DNA of 5,112 nt, from assembly GCF_900078755.1 (NCBI RefSeq), contig NZ_FKIH01000065.1; one strand, 5' to 3'. Within the stretch, counting starts at the first letter, position 1; every line of letters begins with the position of its first letter. Both the position numbers and the translations under genes were made by a program. The notes under the pieces are model-generated. The model did not search any database and was not told the DNA's origin. It saw only the letters and a list, made by a program, of their open reading frames with translations. Positions 1 through 5,112 of the stretch are shown here, piece by piece. This DNA comes from Ichthyocystis sparus (lineage in GTDB: Bacteria > Pseudomonadota > Gammaproteobacteria > Burkholderiales > 2013Ark19i).

Positions 1-165
1 CTTCTGGCATTAGCCGTTGTATCACATAGGATAATAAGAATATGAGATCTAAAAAATAAGGTGGCACACGCGGTAGAATAGTATGTGTATACGTTGCTAG
101 AAAAATAATGGAAGTGCGGTAACTATTTGCTATGTAGGTGTAATTTGTGAGAACCACACGGCGGT
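1..165 (+). pseudogene. psi0: 3' tail of a decayed paralogue of the two-membrane-segment protein (cut by window edge)
   Basis: I compared this stretch by eye with the C-terminal part of the intact gene at 3309-4058. Bases 1-50 align with the end of its first membrane segment and the following loop. Frame 1 reads LLALAVVSHRIIRI then TGA, against LLPLFLSITKKLSNSDQ in the intact protein, and GTATCACA matches GTATTACA. Bases 68-90 (ACACGCGGTAGAATAGTATG) match the start of the second membrane segment (ACTGCGAGGTATTATTGTTA). Bases 115-160 resemble its end. In-frame stops and frame changes show that it no longer codes. The 5' part lies outside the window. The alignment is short and gapped, so this call is tentative, but position and orientation fit the tandem array. 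Confidence 0.4.
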
Positions 166-418
166 GGCAAATTCTGGTACTGCCATCCCCTTTAATATGA
201 ATCAGGTAATCGCGTTTTGAAGTGCCATTATGACATGTGATCCTGTATTAGTTTGTCGACAAATACACTCCTACTACGAGTACACTACTACTCTAAAATC
301 TACAATGAAACTGTCACTGGTAGCTCAAGAATTAGAACAAATCACTATCCTACAACTAGAAATACTAACCATAAAAATGTTTAAAAAGTTTAGTATGATT
401 ATGTATCTGATTAATAAA

Positions 419-718
419 ATTGTTACTAGCATAATCCAAGTACAATATGTACATACTCTAATGGGGAAGAAAACATCTTCATTACCTATATGACAATAAA
501 ATATAATCCCTCGCTTTTTATATCATAGAATAAAAACTACCAATAATTGCAATAATGGCTAGAATTATTACTACATACTTGGATCAATCTCAACGTATTA
601 AATTTAAAACATTATAAAAACAAATAAATTTTGTCTAATATAAAATCAATAAACTTTAATAGGTTAATTAATTAACAATTTTATTAATTTATATGGAAAC
701 ACATAATAAATGTAAAAA
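419..718 (+). repeat. Duplicated spacer block, copy 1 (partner at 2936-3196)
   Basis: This block is collinear with the spacer before the intact gene. Shared words appear in the same order: TTACTAGC (423 and 2933), ACATACTC, AAACATCTTC (471 and 2975), AAAATATAAT followed by a CTTT and TCATAG pattern, TTTAAAACATTATAA (603 and 3104), and CATAATAAATGTAAAAA (702 and 3180). The offset falls from about 2504 to 2478, which indicates a few small indels. The block shows that the duplication unit included non-coding DNA as well as the gene. Confidence 0.8.
663..676. repeat. Perfect 14-bp palindrome GTTAATTAATTAAC
   Basis: The 14 bases are identical to their reverse complement. They sit in very AT-rich DNA inside the duplicated spacer block, and the partner block does not keep the palindrome. 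It could be a dimeric regulator site, but AT-rich chance is an equally good explanation. Confidence 0.3.
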
Positions 719-785
719 GACCTATCGCCTCGTATTGTGGAATACATCCTATGTGAAATCTACGCCATCATAAATAAAAATACAA

Positions 786-801
786 GATTCTATAAAGAAT
801 C
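786..801. repeat. Small perfect inverted repeat (6-bp stem, 4-nt loop)
   Basis: GATTCT and AGAATC flank an ATAA loop, 107 nt upstream of the psiA start codon. No run of T follows on either side, so it is not a standard intrinsic terminator. The matching stretch before the intact gene is missing, because that spacer is about 80 nt shorter here. No function can be assigned. Confidence 0.25.
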
Positions 802-908
802 AGCCAATTCTTGCACTATTACGTATAGCTCTATACATAAATTCAATACAGATAAAATTATTATTGTTTATCATAAAAAACAATGCCAGAATAACAGAGT
901 ATAGTTGT

Positions 909-1600
909 ATGTCTGGTAGGATAACACGCTGCATTTCAGATAATAGCAGTGATTCAGAAATCGGTGAGTCTGATGTTAATAAATGAGATAACTCTTCTCT
1001 TGTGGCAGTCGATTAAGATAGGAATCGGAGTAGCAAATCAGGAGATTATGTGGTGAACCCAGTAGGGGCTATTTGTCATCTCTCAGCCACATCCAACCAA
1101 GGGAATTGGGTGCAAAACCCATAGAAAAACCAGAAAGAAAAGAGAGAAAATATGTAAAGGAGGGTATTAAATAGAATAAAAATGACAGAAAGGCAGTGAA
1201 ACTTTATAAAAGATGAAGAACAAAAACATGCTGTTGCTCAGGAGGTCAAGGAAGAAGATGCTATCACATTGCACGCTGCAACAACAATAAGAATAGTAGC
1301 CACAAGAACTAGGGGTAGGCACGATCCTGGTAGTAATCAGCTCTACAGTAAAAGAACCAGTACCTAGGGTGATATTGTTAGTGCATGTGAAATAGCCACT
1401 AGTTACAATATGCATGCCTATTAGTGCAGTTTACGCTTACTATTTGCCTTATTCGGATAAGTAGAAGAGTTGCTTAGTCAAATTAATGAAGAGCACATAG
1501 AGCAACACGGTAGAAGGGGGTAAATGTGTCCATAGTAGTGGATAGTAGGCTAGTAAGCAAAGTTCTGTGATGATATATATTTGTTAGTGAAATATTCATG
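909..1600 (+). pseudogene. psiA: heavily decayed full-length paralogue of the membrane protein
   Basis: The ATG at 909 opens MSGRITRCISDNSSDSEIGE, which parallels the intact N-terminus (MSDKRICGTSVGDNSSESDE). The frame ends at TGA 984-986 after 25 codons. Homology then continues through changing frames. A TCTTCT..AAATCA stretch near 991-1040 matches the YLLGAISQDTKGGKS region. GGTGCAAAACCC at 1109-1120 matches the AKP region. GAAGAACAAAAACATGCTGTTGCT near 1215 matches QGQKLAAT, followed by a shared EED. The stretch near 1410-1460 matches the first membrane segment (PISAV.. against IPIAAG). Bases 1515-1590 weakly match the second. The conserved Trp codon of the IWHNP motif appears lost. Many stops and indels make it non-coding. 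The 3' limit is approximate. A minus-strand open frame at 1167-1415 inside it is a chance shadow. Confidence 0.75.
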
Positions 1601-1699
1601 ATATGAAAAGTCTTGGATCGTGCTCTAACGAAGGATGTAGCTTAATCGTTGTTGGTGGGTTTGAGTAATATTTGCTTGATATAAGTTATCTATATTTGT

Positions 1700-1712
1700 G
1701 GTACTGCCACAG
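1700..1712 (+). promoter_or_regulatory. Upstream box GGTACTGCCACAG shared with the intact gene
   Basis: This 13-mer differs in only a few bases from GATACTGCTACAG at 3245-3257. It lies 73 nt before the psiB ATG, and the other lies 64 nt before the ATG of the intact gene. GGTACTGCCA also occurs at 176-185. Recurrence at similar distances suggests a former promoter or operator region, but simple shared ancestry would give the same picture. I could not fit well-spaced -35 and -10 hexamers around it. Confidence 0.3.
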
Positions 1713-1747
1713 AGAGTATGAAGATGTCCCTAATAAATACAAATGCT

Positions 1748-1765
1748 AAAAACAATAAACAGGAG
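1748..1765 (+). promoter_or_regulatory. Conserved leader and ribosome binding site of psiB
   Basis: AAAAACAATAA at 1748-1758 is followed by AGGAG at 1761-1765, seven bases before the ATG at 1773. The same 11-mer stands exactly 25 nt before the ATG of the intact gene. This fixes the start codon for both copies. The ribosome binding site survives although the gene behind it is dead. Confidence 0.6.
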
Positions 1766-1772
1766 TAGTTCT

Positions 1773-2521
1773 ATGTCTGATAAAAGAATATACAACGCTT
1801 CAGGTAGTGGTGGTAGTTCAGAAACTGGTAAACCTGGTACCGGTGGAAGTAAATATCCACTTGGAGCGATCGGTTAAGATACAAGGTGGAAAATCAGATA
1901 GTAAAGCTGGTGATCGTATATAAGGTGCACCACTAACAAGTACTGGTGACCCTGGATCAGTTAGAAAATTAGGTGTTATACCAAAATCAGAACACAGGGG
2001 GTTGGGAAAATCAGCTAAGAAAAAGAATAATGTATGGCATAGCCCTACCCCAAAACTAGCAAGATCTTTGAAAGGCCAAGAACAAATATTTGCTGCCGCT
2101 TGAATAAAAGGTGACGCTAGAAGAGAAGAAGACGTATTGTGTTTATCAGCAGTAATGGCACATGAAGGATCGCGGGCCAGCCATGGTCACAGGAGAACTA
2201 GGTTAACATGGTATACTGGCCGTGGATGTAGGTTAGTCAGTTTATGTATTTCGATCATGATTACTACTACAAGTGGTAGAACCAATTACAACAATATTTG
2301 ATACTAGTTACATCGCAAGACCAGTAAATGATACTCAATGAAGTGCATCTGCAAGTAAACCAATCGTGAGAAATTGTTGCTATCCTGTGGTTGCATAGAT
2401 TGTATATCTATTTTTCTTGATGTGTGTTGTTGCTTCAGTATCTATCTGTTGATCTTCGAACAAAGATAAAGCTTACAGATACAACATCAGAGCAACAATA
2501 TCATCAAATGCTTTTGTGTGA
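1773..2521 (+). pseudogene. psiB: near-full-length paralogue inactivated by stops and frameshifts
   Basis: The copy is 749 bp, against 750 for the intact gene, and homology runs end to end. It starts MSDKRIYNASGSGGSSETGK and reaches a TAA at 1875 where the intact gene has CAA (Gln-35). A 2-nt deletion near 1881-1887 shifts the frame. The new frame has a TAA at 1921 and then keeps the VWHSP motif (2032-2046), ARSLKGQEQ, TGA at 2101, EED, AVMAHEG and GRG followed by the first membrane segment (LVSLCISIMITTT). A second shift near 2265-2280 restores homology in the third frame: VEPITTIF, SASASKPIVRNCCY and the second membrane segment, with TGA 2339, TAG 2396 and TGA 2450. It ends about a dozen residues beyond the intact C-terminus at TGA 2519-2521. 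Six stops and two frameshifts exclude a single functional product. Confidence 0.93.
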
Positions 2522-2592
2522 TATATGGAATGGTTGTTACGTTTTTTGGGAGCTGTATTAGTATGATATAGAACTCTAGGAGGAAGTATAGA

Positions 2593-2670
2593 ATGGCGTG
2601 GTATCTGTGTTGGTTCGTTAAAAAATACACCTCGCATGTTATACTTATAGCGAATTTCCTGGATCTTTAG
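2593..2670 (+). CDS. Candidate 25-residue small protein
   Basis: An ATG at 2593 is preceded by AGGAGG (2578-2583) with a 9-nt spacer, the best ribosome binding site in the window. The frame reads MAWYLCWFVKKYTSHVILIA and then NFLDL before TAG. It is short, hydrophobic and aromatic, with a central KK, so it could be a small membrane peptide. No copy was seen in the other spacers, and a 25-codon frame is easily produced by chance. I do not recognise it. It may equally be a remnant of a longer lost gene. Confidence 0.17.
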   Translation: MAWYLCWFVKKYTSHVILIANFLDL

Positions 2671-2935
2671 TAAAACTTACATCGATATATATTTTAGTGA
2701 AAGCGTAAACATTTCATAAAAATACCAACCTTTGCCTAATTTGTATTAAGCCGACTAATCGTACTATGAATATGCTATAGGGAACATATTGTGTATTTAT
2801 TTAGCAAGCAAATTCGCAACAATTGTAAATAAAGACTCTAACTTACTGCCTTGTAACTAAATCTACTCATTCCAAAACATCTTCAAAAATTCTCGAAGCA
2901 TTTTGAAAAATCCATTCTGATTTATAAAATAATTA

Positions 2936-3196
2936 CTAGCGACAAACTAATATGCACATACTCCAATAGAGAAAAAACATCTTCTAACTATCAAATGCAC
3001 ACTAACTGAAAATATAATTTCAAGCACTTTACTTCATAGTAAAACGCAAAAAATAACCAAAATTATCAACATACACTGAAGCAGTATTTCCTAATTTATT
3101 GAGTTTAAAACATTATAACAAATGATTATGTCTCATCTAAAATAAAATCAACAATCGCTACACATAAAACGCTATTTATCATAATAAATGTAAAAA
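2936..3196 (+). repeat. Duplicated spacer block, copy 2 (partner at 419-718)
   Basis: This block is collinear with 419-718. The exact words TTTAAAACATTATAA (3104-3118) and CATAATAAATGTAAAAA (3180-3196) are the clearest anchors. CATAATAAAT recurs at 4381-4390, followed by a CCTAG..ATGC pattern, so a third and more eroded copy lies before psiC. In all three cases the block sits upstream of a family member. Confidence 0.8.
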
Positions 3197-3283
3197 AGTT
3201 GGAAATAATACCTAGTATCCCATGAGCACATGCTTAACTATTTAGATACTGCTACAGTAGATGTGGTAATATTCCGTCAATAT

Positions 3284-3300
3284 AAAAACAATAAGCGAGG
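3284..3300 (+). promoter_or_regulatory. Leader and ribosome binding site of the intact gene
   Basis: AAAAACAATAA (3284-3294) is followed by GAGG (3297-3300), eight bases before the ATG at 3309. Identity and spacing with the psiB leader support this start. An out-of-frame ATG at 3301 abuts the GAGG directly. It would give a 35-codon frame overlapping the gene, but zero spacing makes it a poor start. Confidence 0.55.
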
Positions 3301-3308
3301 ATGGTCCC

Positions 3309-4058
3309 ATGTCGGATAAAAGAATATGTGGCACTTCAGTTGGTGACAATAGTTCAGAAAGTGATGAAACCGGTGTTAGTGGAAGAGAATATCTTCTTGG
3401 AGCAATAAGTCAAGATACTAAAGGAGGAAAATCAGAAAAGAAAGGTGCTGGTAGTAGCCGTGGTGGTGCATCAGCAGGTGCACTATTAACTAATCCTAGT
3501 GGCTCCGGATCGTTCCAAGAATTGCATGCAAAACCAAAAACCGGATACAGTAGAGAAAATAAAAAGTTAGACAAAAAAAATGATATATGGCATAACCCTA
3601 CCAGAAAAAGAGCAAGAACTCTTAAAGGTCAAGGACAAAAACTAGCTGCTACTGACAAAGGAAAAGATGGTACTGAAAGTGGAGAAGAAGACTTGTCGGG
3701 TTTGGTAGCAGTAAGAGCACACGAAGGACCACGAGACGCTTACTATGGACGCGGAGGCAGGACTCGTTCACGTATCATTAGCCGCGGTAGATTAAGTTAC
3801 CGTGATTTATGTAGCGTACTAATATTCAGCACTGCGATAGTAATACCAATTGCAGCGGGGTTACTCCCGCTATTCCTTAGTATTACAAAAAAATTAAGTA
3901 ATTCTGATCAAGCTAGCGCACCTGCAGACGAGTTGACTGCGAGGTATTATTGTTATTCTTTTGGGGTATTAGTATATACATCTATCTTGGTAGGATTCGT
4001 TGCTATTGTGACATGTGTGTATTTAAGCAACAATAATAAAAATAAAAGGAAGAAATAG
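3309..4058 (+). CDS. Lineage-specific two-membrane-segment protein, only intact member of the tandem family
   Basis: I do not recognise this 249-residue protein and assign no enzyme activity. Residues 1-160 are hydrophilic, low in complexity and rich in Gly, Ser, Lys and Arg, with no signal peptide. They contain IWHNP (93-97), retained in psiB (VWHSP) and psiC (IWHNP), a basic cluster RKRAR (99-103), an acidic GEED (125-128) and an Arg-rich stretch (149-162). Two hydrophobic segments follow, at about 168-191 and 214-239, joined by a loop of about 20 residues, and the chain ends in a basic tail (KNKRKK). Positive charges before the first segment and after the second predict a membrane hairpin with both ends in the cytoplasm. 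The start is supported by the matching starts and leaders of psiA and psiB. It is the only member without stops, so it is probably still under selection. A surface, inclusion-membrane or secreted role is possible but unproven. Confidence 0.9.
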   Translation: MSDKRICGTSVGDNSSESDETGVSGREYLLGAISQDTKGGKSEKKGAGSSRGGASAGALLTNPSGSGSFQELHAKPKTGYSRENKKLDKKNDIWHNPTRKRARTLKGQGQKLAATDKGKDGTESGEEDLSGLVAVRAHEGPRDAYYGRGGRTRSRIISRGRLSYRDLCSVLIFSTAIVIPIAAGLLPLFLSITKKLSNSDQASAPADELTARYYCYSFGVLVYTSILVGFVAIVTCVYLSNNNKNKRKK

Positions 4059-4501
4059 CTGTCTTTGTTTGTTATTCTACAGAGCATACGATAAGAAGTT
4101 TGTGTATGTATTAAAGTGCATTAATGCCATTAAGTAGTTTATTATATAACATGATTGTTACTACTAAATCACATCATTTATACTAAGAGCTGATATACCA
4201 GTGAACGGTTTGGTCATATACAATAAGAACTAGATGCTGTTTTTATCACCTTATAGTTCATCTCATTCGAATTTTTTAATCAATTTGCATCATATAAAAA
4301 TTGAGATTTTATTGTGTATAAAATCGGTAATTTTTTATATTATAATCAGCAACTAACTTTTGTTAACTCGTAAGAATGTACATAATAAATTCAAACAAAA
4401 CCTAGCATGTATCATGCTTGTCTAAACATGCGTAGTTATGACGAAGCATAAAATTCTATCATGTGCCATCTAGCACTTATATTATCACGGATATCATAAA
4501 A
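4059..4501. other. Spacer between the intact gene and psiC
   Basis: No gene was seen. The stretch around 4112-4175 weakly resembles 221-280 (AAGTGC..ATTA..ATG followed by ACTAC words). CATAATAAAT at 4381 followed by CCTAGCATG..ACATGC parallels 3180-3240, so the 3' part derives from the upstream region of a family member. TCAATTT (4280-4286) and AAATTGA (4298-4304) form a weak 7-bp AT-only stem followed by a T-rich stretch, 220 nt after the stop codon. This is too weak and too distant to call a terminator. GCATG-TAT-CATGC (4405-4417) is another small perfect hairpin. Confidence 0.45.
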
Positions 4502-4817
4502 AAATCTTAGTGGCTCCGGATCATCTCAAAAACTGGGTGCAAAACCCAAATTGGGACAGGCTGCAGGTAAGGGGAAAAAATGCAAGAAAAAGGATAATAT
4601 ATGGCATAACCCTATACGAAATCAACAGATCTTTGAGAGTTCAAAGACAAGTTCTAGCTGCTGCTAGAGGTAGGGAATATGGCAAAGTGATGGTCTAAGA
4701 ATCTGCAATGACAGTAAGAATATTAGGTAGCGGTACCAGACTTATACACGGACCAAGCAATGATCCTTCTCGTAAAAAATGCGCTCATGGTAGCGGTAGC
4801 GTCCAACTTGGTTAGGC
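4502..4817 (+). pseudogene. psiC: paralogue lacking its N-terminal quarter and C-terminal membrane part
   Basis: Homology starts abruptly at the codons for NPSGSGS (intact residue 62 onward), with TAGTGGCTCCGGATC (4508-4522) identical to 3497-3511. The frame reads SGSGSSQKLGAKPKLGQAAG, then a Lys-rich stretch and DNIWHNP, where ATATATGGCATAACCCTA (4597-4614) is an 18-bp exact match to 3583-3600. A 2-nt deletion just after IWHNP shifts the frame to NRSLRVQRQVLAAARG, matching ARTLKGQGQKLAATDKG, and TAA 4696-4698 ends it. AMTVRI near 4707 parallels the AVRA region and ATTIRI in psiA. Beyond about 4800 similarity to the first membrane segment fades. No start codon or leader remains. The 62-codon open frame 4510-4698 mixes a wrong frame with a right one and is not a gene. 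Confidence 0.85.
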
Positions 4818-5084
4818 TTAATTAGCAAACTTAGTTTCAATGCCCTTACGTAAAAATGAAGACTGGGTCACAAAAAGATCATCTCGTACCGACTATAATC
4901 TATCCCCCAAATTTTTGGTCAACAATTGCCAGCTACTCCAATCATCTTCCGCCATGCCATACTCTATAGATACTATTGGAAAATAACCACACAAATCATC
5001 CAAACAGGACGAAAAATCATCCGAATTCATAAATTAGTTAAAAATCTTGTAGTCCATCTTAATAAAACTGACTACCGGTACAGT
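4818..5084 (-). pseudogene. Possible decayed minus-strand gene of unknown function
   Basis: Read on the minus strand, one frame runs from 5084 to 4818 with only two internal stops (TAA at 5034-5036 and TAG at 4893-4895), giving stretches of 17, 45 and 24 residues. The middle part starts at ATG 5028-5030 and contains DDFSSCLDDLCGYFPIVSIE and then YGMAEDDWSSWQLLTKNLGD. It is acidic with two Trp, and its composition is unlike random AT-rich translation. At the edge, GGAGGTGAT lies four bases from its core to an ATG (5101-5103) in another frame, so the true start may have been there or outside the window. It does not resemble the tandem family and I recognise no family. The plus strand is also open for about 50 codons here, so chance is a real alternative. 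Confidence 0.3.
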
Positions 5085-5112
5085 TTAAAGCAATAATACA
5101 CATATCACCTCC

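Larger units (their letters stand above)
166..908. other. Long non-coding spacer between psi0 and psiA
   Basis: No convincing gene lies in these roughly 740 bases. An open frame at 230-493 exists, but its second half lies in a block whose homologue at 2936-3196 is full of stops, and it has no clear ribosome binding site. The spacer holds a GGTACTGCCA box (176-185) like one seen upstream of psiB, a CTACTAC-rich stretch around 270-293, a duplicated block (419-718), a 14-bp palindrome (663-676) and a small perfect hairpin (786-801). The end of the spacer (875-908) carries a degraded version of the leader found before psiB and the intact gene. Confidence 0.6.
1601..1772. other. Short spacer between psiA and psiB
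   Basis: Only about 170 nt separate the decayed end of psiA from psiB, against about 740-790 nt in the spacers before psiA and the intact gene. It contains GTAATATTTGCTTGATAT, which resembles GTAACTATTTGCT at 121, then a GGTACTGCCACAG box (1700-1712), then the conserved leader and ribosome binding site. A 21-codon open frame starting at ATG 1603 has no ribosome binding site and no homologue elsewhere in the window, so I do not call it. Confidence 0.4.
2522..3308. other. Long spacer between psiB and the intact gene
   Basis: This spacer of about 790 nt has the same size as the one before psiA, and its 3' half is homologous to it (2936-3196). The 5' half (2522-2930) shows no clear match elsewhere in the window. 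It contains one small open frame with a good ribosome binding site (2593-2670) and otherwise many stops in all frames I read. The last 110 nt hold the upstream box (3245-3257) and the leader of the intact gene. TAATAT at 3267-3272 and TATAAA at 3281-3286 are possible -10 elements, but neither has a good -35 at the right distance. Confidence 0.5.

Noticed and set aside
267..293. CTACTAC-rich stretch as a tandem repeat
   Set aside because: The units are few and imperfect, with no regular period.
230..493. Plus-strand open frame of 87 codons
   Set aside because: Its second half lies in the duplicated spacer block, whose partner at 2936 onward is not open. It has no ribosome binding site, and its composition is that of translated AT-rich spacer.
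1167..1415. Minus-strand open frame of 82 codons
   Set aside because: It lies antisense to psiA, whose plus-strand homology explains this DNA. The translation has no recognisable features beyond those expected from the complementary strand.
1603..1668. 21-codon frame MKSLGSCSNEGCSLIVVGGF
   Set aside because: It has no ribosome binding site and no counterpart in the other spacers, and it is short enough to arise by chance.
3301..3408. 35-codon frame overlapping the start of the intact gene
   Set aside because: Its ATG directly abuts the GAGG site with no spacing. It is absent from psiB and overlaps the supported start at 3309.
4280..4310. Possible intrinsic terminator (TCAATTT and AAATTGA stem followed by a T-rich stretch)
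   Set aside because: The stem is only AT pairs with an 11-nt loop, and it lies 220 nt after the stop codon. This is unconvincing in such AT-rich DNA.
4510..4698. Plus-strand open frame of 62 codons with a GTG start
   Set aside because: The first part is out of frame with the family homology, and only the part after the 2-nt deletion is in frame. It is a by-product of the psiC frameshift.
5105..5112. TCACCTCC at the right edge, resembling the 3' end of 16S rRNA
   Set aside because: The upstream bases do not match the conserved 16S 3' end. On the minus strand the word reads as a ribosome binding site.

Overview
This is an AT-rich, gene-poor bacterial window. It is dominated by one tandemly duplicated family of small, lineage-specific membrane proteins. 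The high A+T content, long spacers, head-to-tail paralogues in all stages of decay and codon choice (AAA, TTA, AGA, GGT) fit Rickettsiales, and Anaplasmataceae (Ehrlichia-like) is my best guess. No universally conserved gene is present to prove this, so the taxonomic call is an inference.

Only one gene is convincingly intact: a 249-residue plus-strand protein at 3309-4058. It has a long, hydrophilic, Gly/Ser/Lys-rich N-terminal domain followed by two C-terminal membrane segments. Comparing the rest of the window with this gene by eye reveals four more plus-strand copies, all broken. They are a 3' tail at the left edge (1 to about 165), a heavily decayed copy (909 to about 1600), a nearly full-length copy with six in-frame stops and two frameshifts (1773-2521), and a copy that lost its N-terminal quarter (about 4502-4817). 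The order is psi0, psiA, psiB, intact gene, psiC.

The spacers belong to the repeat unit too. About 300 bp of the spacer before psiA (419-718) aligns with the spacer before the intact gene (2936-3196), roughly 2.5 kb apart, and a fragment recurs before psiC. The copies also share a leader: an AAAAACAATAA block exactly 25 nt upstream of ATG in psiB and in the intact gene, with a purine-rich ribosome binding site after it. A degraded version precedes psiA. The region therefore looks like an old multi-step tandem expansion in which most members have died.

At the right edge (4818-5084, minus strand) there is a different low-stop reading frame that is not part of this family. It may be the end of a decaying convergent gene. 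No rRNA, tRNA, CRISPR array, transposase or recognisable metabolic gene was seen.
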